From contig JBLNCA010000025.1 in the NCBI GenBank assembly GCA_050260375.1, positions 1-64,000 of the forward strand: a stretch of 64,000 nt of DNA, written 5' to 3'. Numbering within the stretch: position 1 is the stretch's first letter; each line of letters begins with the position of its first letter. The stretch comes from DTFZ01 sp050260375 (GTDB taxonomy: Bacteria; Bacillota; Clostridia; Christensenellales; SZUA-584). Below, one piece after another: positions 57,266 through 64,000 of the stretch. The position numbers were made by a program, and so were the translations under genes. The notes beneath the pieces are model-generated. The model was not told the origin of the DNA. It saw nothing but the letters and a program-made list of their open reading frames with translations, and made no database searches.

Positions 57266-58051
57266 CTACCCGATAAGCGCAAGCGCGTTCTTATACAATA
57301 TGTTGTCTATATCGCTTTGCGCAAGGTTAAGCGCGCGTATCCTTTGTATCTCGTCGTCCGCTCTCTTCCACGGCGAATCGGTGCCGAACAGCACGCGCTC
57401 CGAGCCGTGCTTTTTTATCATACGCTCCATGTCCGAAGGCGGCAGAGCGTACTGCGAATAGCATGTGTCTATATATACGGGCAATCCTATGAGCAGCTGT
57501 TCGGCGTCGCGCCAAAGCGCGTGGCTGCCCATATGGGCAAGTATCATCTTAATGCCCGGAACATTGTCTATTATCTTGCGTATCATAATGGGCGTGCAGT
57601 GAATGGGTACGGGGTATACGTTGTCAAGGCCGCAGTGCAGCGCGAGTATAAGCCCCGCATCGCGCAGCGCTTCATAAAGAGGCATCATCCTTTTTTCGTC
57701 CGCGTAAAAGAGCTGGTAATCCGGGTGCATCTTGACGCCTATAAAACCTTCGCTTTTGAGTTTCTCGACGGTGCCGTAAAAATCGGCGTCGTCGGGATGC
57801 ACGGCTCCGAAAAAATATAGCTCGTCGTCCGCGCTTTCCTTTGCCCATGTGTTGATTATAGGCACCTGAGAGGGGCTTGTCGCGACGGGCAGTATTACGC
57901 TTTTGTCTACGCCGCACGAACGCATATAGTTTTTTATACCTTGCGCCGTTCCGTCGTGTATCGTTTTAAGTCCGCTTTTCTCTTCGAGCACGCCTATAGC
58001 CCTTGAAGCTATCTTGTCCGCAAAGCAGTGCGCATGAAAGTCTATTATCAT
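57266..58051 (-). CDS. Amidohydrolase-family protein (second of a tandem pair)
   Basis: A 261-residue protein that has the same length and all the metal motifs of its neighbour (I-I-D-F-H-A-H-C-F-A-D, M-H-P-D-Y-Q-L-F-Y-A-D-E-K-R-M-M, A-L-H-C-G, A-H-M-G-S-H-A-L-W, F-G-T-D-S-P-W). A recent tandem duplication is the simplest explanation. AACGGAG precedes the ATG. Confidence 0.9.
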   Translation of the reverse strand: MIIDFHAHCFADKIASRAIGVLEEKSGLKTIHDGTAQGIKNYMRSCGVDKSVILPVATSPSQVPIINTWAKESADDELYFFGAVHPDDADFYGTVEKLKSEGFIGVKMHPDYQLFYADEKRMMPLYEALRDAGLILALHCGLDNVYPVPIHCTPIMIRKIIDNVPGIKMILAHMGSHALWRDAEQLLIGLPVYIDTCYSQYALPPSDMERMIKKHGSERVLFGTDSPWKRADDEIQRIRALNLAQSDIDNILYKNALALIG

Positions 58052-58209
58052 ATTTATCTCCGTTTATAGAGTAACCTTACAGCGGATAATTCTACTATAA
58101 AATAAGGAAATTATCAAATAATCAACAATTTTAACAAACGGCCCCTAAAACGGGGGCATAAAAAAACAGACTTGTAAAAAGTCTTAATAAAGCAATATAG
58201 ATCAAATTA

Positions 58210-59037
58210 TTATATCATATCCTCGGAAAACTCGACGCGCTGGCCGAAGACGTCTTTTATTGTCTCGAGTATACGCGTATCCCAAAACCTGTCCTTGTTG
58301 TGGACTACTATGCTCTGCGGCGCGATGTTGACAAGCGCCGAAAGCAGCGCGTCGTCCTTATCCGCGTTTGTGCCTAAAAATTTGCATTTTAACAGGCAGA
58401 GCCGCTCGTCGAGCAGCAGATAGTCTCCGTCGCCGCCCACGCAGATATGCACCTTCCGCGCTCGGGGTATGCGTATCTTTATGAACAGCCGCAGTATTTC
58501 CACAAACTCCGCGTACTCCTTCCTGCGCACGTAATCCTGCACGCACGAAGCAAGCTCTTTCTCCCACGCTTCGAGGTAGTCTTTCATTCGAAAGCGCATA
58601 AAACCTTCGAGTATTATCGTATTCGTGTCATTTTCCGTTATAGCCGCGTGCAGCCGCTGGCGTATATCGTTTTTGCAGGCCGCTATTTCGTTTTTCTGGC
58701 CCGAGGTGCCGTACCACAGCTTCTTCAGTACGTGCACCAATATATCGCACTGTTCCTTTTCGGAAAGAAAGCAATACTCCTGCTTCAAAAGTTTGACCAT
58801 GTGGCGTATCTGCAGATTTTCCACAATTATATCCGCGAGTATCGCGCAAAGCATGTTGCTCTCTTTTTCAGCGTCGTGATCGCAATCGGAAACGGTAACG
58901 CTGGCCATGCGGCTTTCCGTATCGTCGACCTCGCTTGTGCTGACTACGCACCCGTTAAAGACCGCATCGTGCATCCTGTTCACAATCAGCGGCCTCAAGA
59001 TTAGCCCTTTATCTTCAATTCCAACCAGTATATTCAA
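58210..59037 (-). CDS. ytxC: YtxC-like sporulation protein
   Basis: A 275-residue soluble protein of the YtxC-like family. The segment K-D-Y-L-E-A-W-E-K-E-L with E-G-F-M-R-F-R before it and the middle E-Y-A-E-F-V-E-I-L-R-L-F are typical, and the C-terminal part (V-H-I-C-V-G-G-D-G-D-Y-L-L-L-D) is a conserved ending. YtxC is produced during sporulation and its gene is often near thrS, as here. TTG start at 59037; an ATG does not exist in this frame nearby. Confidence 0.85.
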   Translation of the reverse strand: MNILVGIEDKGLILRPLIVNRMHDAVFNGCVVSTSEVDDTESRMASVTVSDCDHDAEKESNMLCAILADIIVENLQIRHMVKLLKQEYCFLSEKEQCDILVHVLKKLWYGTSGQKNEIAACKNDIRQRLHAAITENDTNTIILEGFMRFRMKDYLEAWEKELASCVQDYVRRKEYAEFVEILRLFIKIRIPRARKVHICVGGDGDYLLLDERLCLLKCKFLGTNADKDDALLSALVNIAPQSIVVHNKDRFWDTRILETIKDVFGQRVEFSEDMI

Positions 59038-59219
59038 TAAACATCACAACCCTTTTTCCGCGTTCAATATAATTTATGCAGGCGCAAAATAAACGTTTCT
59101 AACATTAATTTTTGCAGCAAAATAAAATACTCTCGTTGAAATTTTTGTAATTAATATGATAGTATGGTAGCCAGGAAAATGTCGGGTCAGCATATTGGAG
59201 GCGTTTGCGCCGCTTTAAA

Positions 59220-59259
59220 TACGGGGTCCCCAACAAGACGTGAGGCTTGGTGGGGTGTG
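59220..59259 (+). repeat. Copy of the hairpin repeat upstream of a small operon
   Basis: TACGGGGTCCCC, AACAAGACGTGAGG, CTTGGTGGGGTGT. The stem reads AACAAG/CTTGGT, again a changed outer pair. It lies about 50 bases before the next coding start. Confidence 0.85.
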
Positions 59260-59311
59260 TAAAAACATCAAACGGCAAGTGCGCCGCATAATAAGAAAAG
59301 GGCGTGATTAT

Positions 59312-59899
59312 GTGGAACAGGAAATAATTGAAAACGCAAATAAATATAAACAACTGGCGGAAGAACTGGCCGGTTTGGAAATTGACAGGAGCATCGACGA
59401 CGATATACCGGAGGATGTTCAGGCGGCGCTTTTAAGGCTTTACTACGCCAAGGCGCTGGAGGTTGAGATAGAAAAGTGTGAAGACCTTCTTGACGAAGAA
59501 ACGGATGAAGAGACCGTCAGCGCGGTAACGGAAGCCGCCAATGCGATAGACGCCGCGTCGGAGTCTGCGTTCGGGGACGTTGAGAGCTACGCTTTAAAAG
59601 ATGCGGCTTTCGCGCAAAGGGTAGAAGAAATGACGGTAAGCACCGAAACGGACGGGCTATTAGGCAGCCTTATAAAGCTTTATAAGTGCGAGGGCATAAT
59701 CAGGCACGCTTACAGGTGCTCGATGAAGTTCCCGCTGTACGGCGTGCCGACAAGCCTGCTCGGCCTGCCGCAGGAGCCAGATTCCGCGACGGATGCGGAA
59801 GAGGAAATAATGAAAACTCTGGGCGTCAACATATACGAGCTTTTAGAGCTGCGGGAGCGCCTTGTTAAAGAGATAGCAAGCTTAATAGGGGGAACGTGA
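59312..59899 (+). CDS. Hypothetical protein, acidic and helical
   Basis: A 195-residue protein without signal peptide or membrane segment. It is rich in Glu, Asp and Ala, and is mostly helix (A-E-E-L-A-G-L-E-I-D, V-E-I-E-K-C-E-D-L-L-D-E-E-T, K-L-Y-K-C-E-G-I-I-R-H-A-Y). No family recognised. GTG at 59312 follows AAAAGGG and is preferred to an upstream in-frame ATG that lies in the hairpin repeat. Next gene starts 1 base after its stop. Confidence 0.6.
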   Translation: MEQEIIENANKYKQLAEELAGLEIDRSIDDDIPEDVQAALLRLYYAKALEVEIEKCEDLLDEETDEETVSAVTEAANAIDAASESAFGDVESYALKDAAFAQRVEEMTVSTETDGLLGSLIKLYKCEGIIRHAYRCSMKFPLYGVPTSLLGLPQEPDSATDAEEEIMKTLGVNIYELLELRERLVKEIASLIGGT

Positions 59900-59900
59900 C

Positions 59901-60560
59901 GTGAAGCTTGCGATTTTTGATTTTGACGGAACGCTGTTTTTAGAGGACACGCTGCCGTTTTTATTGAAGCAATGGGCAAAATTCGGGTATTCGAAATTAA
60001 AGCTCGGCATTGTGTACGCTTCGCTCGCAAGGCTTTATGTTATGCATAAGCTGGGCGTGCACAGCGACAAAAGCTCTCGAGCCGTAATGCGCAAATTCCT
60101 GCGCATATTCGCCGGAATGCAAAGGGCGGAAATTGAAGAGTTCTTTGACCGCTGCGCCGACGTTATAATAACGCGGCTTAACAGCTCAGTCGTCGAGGAA
60201 GTAACGGCGGCAAAGGCTGCGGGCTTTCATACGGTGCTGCTCTCGGGGTGTTTTGAGTACCTGCTCAAAAAGGTAGCAGCGCTTTTGAATATCGACACGG
60301 TGATAGGCACAAGTATATTTTATAAAGAGGGACGGGTCGATTACAGGCGCCCGCTCGAAGTCGTATATTCAGCTGAAAAGGTGCTGAGGCTTCAAGCCGT
60401 ATTTCACGGCAAGCAGGTGGAGTGGGACGAGAGCAGCGCCTATGCCGACAGCTACTCCGACATACATTTGCTCAGCATAGTAGGCCGCCCGGTAGCGGTC
60501 AGGCCCGATAAGGGATTAAAGGACAAGGCGCAAAAATCGGGCTGGCGCATACTCGATTGA
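59901..60560 (+). CDS. HAD-superfamily hydrolase (IB/SerB-like)
   Basis: A 219-residue phosphatase. The nucleophile motif is F-D-F-D-G-T-L-F at residues 6-13; motif 2 is L-L-S-G near residue 114; motif 3/4 are less clear, with K-x near 155 and Y-A-D-S-Y-S-D near 190, the acid pair. Small helical cap after motif 1 places it with the phosphoserine-phosphatase-like group. GTG start, coupled to the previous gene. Confidence 0.87.
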   Translation: MKLAIFDFDGTLFLEDTLPFLLKQWAKFGYSKLKLGIVYASLARLYVMHKLGVHSDKSSRAVMRKFLRIFAGMQRAEIEEFFDRCADVIITRLNSSVVEEVTAAKAAGFHTVLLSGCFEYLLKKVAALLNIDTVIGTSIFYKEGRVDYRRPLEVVYSAEKVLRLQAVFHGKQVEWDESSAYADSYSDIHLLSIVGRPVAVRPDKGLKDKAQKSGWRILD

Positions 60561-60686
60561 TTATTATAAGCATACCGCCGTTTAAGCAAGAGCATGAAAC
60601 AGAATGCTCCGCCGGCCGTCAGTATTACTGTTTCGGGGCGGCCATGCGGGGCGTAACATGATCTAAAGCGCGATTTGACATAAATT

Positions 60687-61976
60687 CTATTGAGGTATCA
60701 CCTTTACGATGTTGTACATATTATCAAGCACAAGCCAGTTCTGCGGGAACGATACGCCGAGCACCCAGTAACTTACGCCGCGCAGGTCGTACTTGTTTAC
60801 AAGCAGCAGCTTAGAGCGCACGCTTCTTGCGTCTTCAAACCAGACTTCATGCTGCGCGCCGTTTGAATCATAATAATTGAACGTTGGCGACTGTGTCTGC
60901 TCGTCGAAGCGTATCTCGGCCCCGTGTTCGGCGGCGAGCCTAATTGCCTGCTGCGGGCTTACACGCCTTGCCCACCTGTCGGGCGAAAACGGCAGAGTCC
61001 AGTCGTATCCATACAGCGGCATGCCCATCAATATCTTCCTGCTCGGTATCACCGAAGCCGCGTATTTTATGACGTCTTCCACCAAATCCACGGGAGCGAC
61101 GGCATAAGGCGGCCCGCCCGACCATCCCCACTCATACGTCATCAGTATAACAAAATCGACTATCTCGCCATGAGCGCGGTAATCATGCGCTCCGTGCCAC
61201 GCGCCCGTAAGTACGTCGGACGATTTGGGAGCAAGAGATGTAGATACCGGAAAATTCGCAGGCCTGAGCGCCGCAACAAGCTTGCGCAGGAAGTTGTTAT
61301 AGAGCTGCCTGTTCTGAGGCGATATCCTTTCGAAATCTATGTTGACTCCGTAGTATCCTTTCGTTCTCAGCGTATTCAGTATGTTGTTTATCAGCGTCGT
61401 CTGTACAGCGTCGCTTTGCAGTATCGTATCGACGAGATCGGTGCTGAAATTGCCGTTGGCGAAATTGGTAACCACCATAAGCGGCGCTATCCTGAAATTT
61501 CTCGACGCGGAGAGTATCGCGCTGTCGTTTATGGGCGTAAGAGCGCCCGTCGCCGTGGCCTGATAGCTGAACGGAGCGATATAGGTAAGATACTGCCCAA
61601 CTTCATTAACCCTTGAAGTATCCGCTTCCGGGGTGGCCGGCTCGATATATCCGTTTACTTCGATAAATCCGTAATTATCCGCTCTCTGCGGTATGCGCAG
61701 CACCGTTCCCGGCATCAGGCGCTGCGGGTCGGTTATATTGTTCAGCGATATTATTCCTTCGGCGGTGGAACCGAACCTTCTTGCTATGCTCCAAAGAGTA
61801 TCCCCCGACTGTACCGTATATGAGACTTCAGCGGAAGGTATAACGAGAGCCTGGCCCACGACCAGGAAAGGTATGTCCCCAAGCTGGTTGGCGGTGAATA
61901 TCTCGTCCGGGTTGACTCCGAATTGCTGCCCGATGCTGTAAAGCGAGTCGCCCGGTTTTACTACGTATATGTTCAA
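60687..61976 (-). CDS. LysM-LysM-GH18 spore glycosidase (YaaH/SleL-like)
   Basis: A 429-residue protein. Two LysM domains cover residues 2-46 (Y-V-V-K-P-G-D-S-L-Y-S-I) and 52-97 (Y-T-V-Q-S-G-D-T-L-W-S-I). A glycoside hydrolase 18 barrel follows from ~120 (Y-G-V-N-I-D-F-E-R, the catalytic D-x-D/E-x-E variant with Glu; F-V-I-L-M-T-Y-E-W-G-W; W-V-L-G near the end). YaaH and SleL cut N-acetylglucosamine in the spore cortex during germination. No signal peptide, as in YaaH. TTG start after AAGGGA. Confidence 0.93.
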   Translation of the reverse strand: MNIYVVKPGDSLYSIGQQFGVNPDEIFTANQLGDIPFLVVGQALVIPSAEVSYTVQSGDTLWSIARRFGSTAEGIISLNNITDPQRLMPGTVLRIPQRADNYGFIEVNGYIEPATPEADTSRVNEVGQYLTYIAPFSYQATATGALTPINDSAILSASRNFRIAPLMVVTNFANGNFSTDLVDTILQSDAVQTTLINNILNTLRTKGYYGVNIDFERISPQNRQLYNNFLRKLVAALRPANFPVSTSLAPKSSDVLTGAWHGAHDYRAHGEIVDFVILMTYEWGWSGGPPYAVAPVDLVEDVIKYAASVIPSRKILMGMPLYGYDWTLPFSPDRWARRVSPQQAIRLAAEHGAEIRFDEQTQSPTFNYYDSNGAQHEVWFEDARSVRSKLLLVNKYDLRGVSYWVLGVSFPQNWLVLDNMYNIVKVIPQ

Positions 61977-62154
61977 TTTTCTTCACTTCCCTTATTTTTT
62001 TTGCATGCTAATTTATTATATTTGCGCTTTTTACTTACGTTCATAAAAACCCCCAAAAATATATCGCGCAAATCTTTATCAAAATTCTGCTTGCATCAAT
62101 ATACTGTAATGAATGCTGATAGGCGCTCCCGCGCCGCGTCAGAGATTGATATTT

Positions 62155-62610
62155 ATGGTGAAAAAAATGGAGATGTCGACAAGAGAAATGTTCGCAAGAA
62201 TGATACGGTGTGAAGCCGAAGGCGAAGGCGAACATGGAATGAAAGCCGTAGGGACGACGATAATGAACAGGGTGCACATAGGGTACGGAGAGTACCAGAG
62301 AATAGGGCAGGGGGACCTGCGCAGGATATTGCAGCAGCCGTACCAATTTACATGCTATATGACTACGATCGGCGGCCAGGAAAATCCGCAGAATATTTTC
62401 AATATTCCGGCGCTGCAGGAGCATTACGATATAGCGGATTGGGCGCTTGCCGGCAACGTGTTTCCCGGGGCCGCGGATACGTTGTGGTACATGAACCCCT
62501 TCCGGCCGGATTGCCCTCCATATTTCCCGTATAACAGGACGGGAGTGCAGTTCAACAGGGTAAACGAGCACTGCTTCTATACGCCTACGGCATTGTATGC
62601 GCAGACTTAA
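62155..62610 (+). CDS. Spore cell wall hydrolase (CwlJ/SleB catalytic domain)
   Basis: A 151-residue protein consisting of the SleB/CwlJ catalytic domain. Motifs are R-C-E-A-E-G-E-G (catalytic Glu region), G-M-K-A-V-G-T-T-I-M-N-R, and the A-L-A-G-N and T-L-W-Y-M-N-P block. Members cleave cortex peptidoglycan during germination. It lacks a signal peptide and the SleB PG-binding domain, as CwlJ does. The next gene is GerQ-like, and CwlJ depends on GerQ in Bacillus. Start choice is uncertain (ATG 62155 or 62167). Confidence 0.88.
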   Translation: MVKKMEMSTREMFARMIRCEAEGEGEHGMKAVGTTIMNRVHIGYGEYQRIGQGDLRRILQQPYQFTCYMTTIGGQENPQNIFNIPALQEHYDIADWALAGNVFPGAADTLWYMNPFRPDCPPYFPYNRTGVQFNRVNEHCFYTPTALYAQT

Positions 62611-62652
62611 ACACGACTCTAAGCTTTAAGGGTAAACCAGGGGGAGGATAAC

Positions 62653-63207
62653 ATGTCAAATTCATATAATTACCCGTACAATCAGAATAACCAGGGAAAC
62701 ATCTCTGCCGATATGAGCGGAGCTCAAAGAGATACTTACATGCAAAACGACCGGTACAGGATGCAGCAGCCAAGTCAGACGCCGATGCAGACGCAGCGCC
62801 AGGCGCCGGCTCAGATGCAGACAGACTTAAGGACAATGCCGCCTGTACGTACAACGCCTGCGAGGCCTAGCGAAGTGCCTACGCTGCCGCTGACGTCGCT
62901 TGCCGGAATGGTACCGACCGCCACGCAGCAAATAACGCCGCTGGCAGGTGCTATGCCGAGGACGCCTGACGGGCCGCAGACTCCGGTAACCGTTGCGAGC
63001 CCGTATTATACGGCGGGGTTCCTAAGAAACTTCATAGGGAGAAACGTCAGGGTGGAGTTCATTATCGGAACCGCCGGTGCAGTAAACGACAGGGTAGGCA
63101 CGCTGCTTGAAGTGGGAGCGAGCTACATCGTATTACAGCCATTGCTTACCGACGACCTTCTGATGTGCGACCTATATTCGATAAGGTTTGTGACGATATT
63201 CGGGTAA
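62653..63207 (+). CDS. GerQ-like spore coat protein
   Basis: A 184-residue protein. Residues 1-115 are low-complexity Gln/Pro/Thr/Asn-rich (N-S-Y-N-Y-P-Y-N-Q-N-N-Q), fitting a coat protein. The C-terminal 65 residues (F-L-R-N-F-I-G-R-N-V-R-V-E-F-I-I, D-R-V-G-T-L-L-E-V-G-A-S-Y-I-V-L) resemble the small barrel of GerQ. The gene follows the CwlJ-like hydrolase by 42 bases, the same partner as in Bacillus. GGGGGAGG lies 6 bases before the ATG. Confidence 0.7.
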   Translation: MSNSYNYPYNQNNQGNISADMSGAQRDTYMQNDRYRMQQPSQTPMQTQRQAPAQMQTDLRTMPPVRTTPARPSEVPTLPLTSLAGMVPTATQQITPLAGAMPRTPDGPQTPVTVASPYYTAGFLRNFIGRNVRVEFIIGTAGAVNDRVGTLLEVGASYIVLQPLLTDDLLMCDLYSIRFVTIFG

Positions 63208-63396
63208 GCGTAATGCTTATGAAGGCGCGGGATAACCGGACGGAGCTTTTACTTAGCAGTATTTGCTTTACAGCAGCCGCTTTTATGATTGCATCATCGG
63301 CGTATTTGCCGCGCGCGTACATTTAAGCGTTCATATAGCCAAAGAAGGGCGCATAAGGATAAACAAAGGATTAAAGCTAATCCGGCGGGAGTACTT

Positions 63397-64000
63397 ATGC
63401 GCATAAAAAAACTCGTTTTGCTGCTAATTGCATATATAGATATCGCGGCAATAATCTTTATTGTGATAACAGGTTATGCCGTGGAAGTCTTTTACTTTCA
63501 GGCCGCGCATAGCGAAGGCACGGTATACAGCTGGTACTATAAGCCGCGCACCGACGGCATACAGCCCGCCGTGGAAAAAGAGTTTGAATTCGTATACAAT
63601 TACAACGCGTATTCGGCGGGCAGCCCCGAAGAAAAGATAATATATCTTACGTTCGACGCAGGGTATGAAAACGGGTATACGCCAAAGATACTCGACACAC
63701 TCAAAGCCCATAATGTTCCCGCAGCGTTCTTTGTGGTAAAACACTATATCAAATCCAGCCCCGAGCTTGTAAGCCGTATGGCGGCGGAGGGGCATCTCGT
63801 ATGCAACCATTCCGCCAACCATAAGGATATGGCGGCTATGTCCGACATTGAGGCGTTCAAAAAAGAGCTTTCGGACAACGAAGAGGCATTTTTCGGGGTG
63901 ACGGGAAAGATAATGCCTAAGTATTTCCGGCCGCCCGAAGGCAAGTTCAGCGAGAGATGCCTAAAATACGCGCAGCAGCTTGGCTATACGACGGTGTTCT
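63397..64000 (+). CDS. pdaA: Polysaccharide deacetylase, PdaA-type (partial, cut by window end)
   Basis: The first ~201 codons of a NodB-type deacetylase. A membrane anchor (L-V-L-L-L-I-A-Y-I-D-I-A-A-I-I-F-I-V) is followed by the catalytic domain: L-T-F-D-A-G-Y-E-N-G (Asp; the usual second D of D-D is A-G here, as in PdaA), F-F-V-V-K-H, C-N-H-S-A-N-H, and F-R-P-P-E-G. PdaA makes muramic delta-lactam in spore cortex. The start ATG follows GGCGGGAG. Downstream part is outside the window. Confidence 0.9.
   Translation, partial: MRIKKLVLLLIAYIDIAAIIFIVITGYAVEVFYFQAAHSEGTVYSWYYKPRTDGIQPAVEKEFEFVYNYNAYSAGSPEEKIIYLTFDAGYENGYTPKILDTLKAHNVPAAFFVVKHYIKSSPELVSRMAAEGHLVCNHSANHKDMAAMSDIEAFKKELSDNEEAFFGVTGKIMPKYFRPPEGKFSERCLKYAQQLGYTTVF

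Noticed and set aside
56438..57820. 460-codon plus-strand frame opposite the two amidohydrolases
   Set aside because: A shadow caused by codon bias in two tandem paralogues; its own repeats mirror their similarity and there is no ribosome site.

Overview
The window reads as a chromosome segment of an endospore-forming, Gram-positive anaerobe, most likely a member of class Clostridia with moderate GC. I see spoIIGA-sigE, GerM, YtxC, a YaaH-type LysM/GH18 protein, a CwlJ/SleB-type hydrolase next to a GerQ-like coat protein, and a PdaA-type deacetylase. The ireB-ruvX-DUF1292 gene set and a T-box leader on thrS also fit Firmicutes. I cannot name a genus from sequence alone.

Layout. 0.1-8 kb: GNAT acetyltransferase, a PadR-controlled SEDS-like membrane protein, the gerM-rph-rdgB-yfcE operon, a VOC protein, an M14 carboxypeptidase and a flavin-type split-barrel protein. 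8.4-10 kb: spoIIGA-sigE. 10-12.7 kb: an AT-richer prophage relic directly behind sigE (terminase pieces), split by a complete IS256-family element whose 8-bp target duplication lies inside the terminase gene. 12.8-19.2 kb: hsp20, an Rrf2-iscS-iscU iron-sulfur operon, ireB-AKR-ruvX-DUF1292-YhhN, and ykuS. 19.3-24.9 kb: a decayed and variable zone with peptidase S51 and MFS fragments, tRNA-Arg(ACG) with a duplicated 3' end, and then a strongly AT-rich island with two large co-directional genes. 25-33 kb: a proline-rich membrane protein, AI-2E family exporter, CDP-alcohol transferase, glpK, EamA transporter, PHP phosphoesterase and a small lipoprotein. 33-45 kb: two sugar-catabolic clusters (deoC-pfkB-Gfo/Idh followed by an ADH-ALDH fusion; and epimerase-Gfo/Idh-AraC), an HD protein and others. 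45.5-48.1 kb: a Ku-LigD end-joining operon. 48.3-64 kb: an ABC-F gene with an attenuator-like leader, a peptidoglycan-binding protein, SIMPL protein, T-box-thrS, membrane proteins, a MazF-type toxin, paired amidohydrolases, YtxC, and spore cortex/coat genes up to a PdaA gene cut by the window end.

The best candidate for an undescribed system is the AT-rich two-gene island at 20.9-24.7 kb. The first gene has a restriction-endonuclease-like N-terminus (Mrr-like G-D-x-G-N-D-G-Y ... Q-V-Y pattern) followed by TPR-like helices. The second has TPR-like helices, a GreA/GreB C-terminal-like domain and a PIN-like nuclease domain. The first gene carries an in-frame A AAA AAC heptamer near its 3' end; a -1 shift there would add 72 codons and end inside the start of the second gene. 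The island is bracketed by two copies of a terminator-like hairpin repeat and lies next to a tRNA gene with a duplicated 3' end. This looks like a mobile conflict/defence module acting on transcription or RNA, but the function is inferred.

A second theme is an interspersed ~41-42-bp hairpin repeat (TACGGGGTCCCC ... CTTGATGGGG) found alone or in tandem in at least seven intergenic places, with paired changes that keep its stem. In one place two copies sit inside the loop of a terminator whose uninterrupted relative lies 3.2 kb away.
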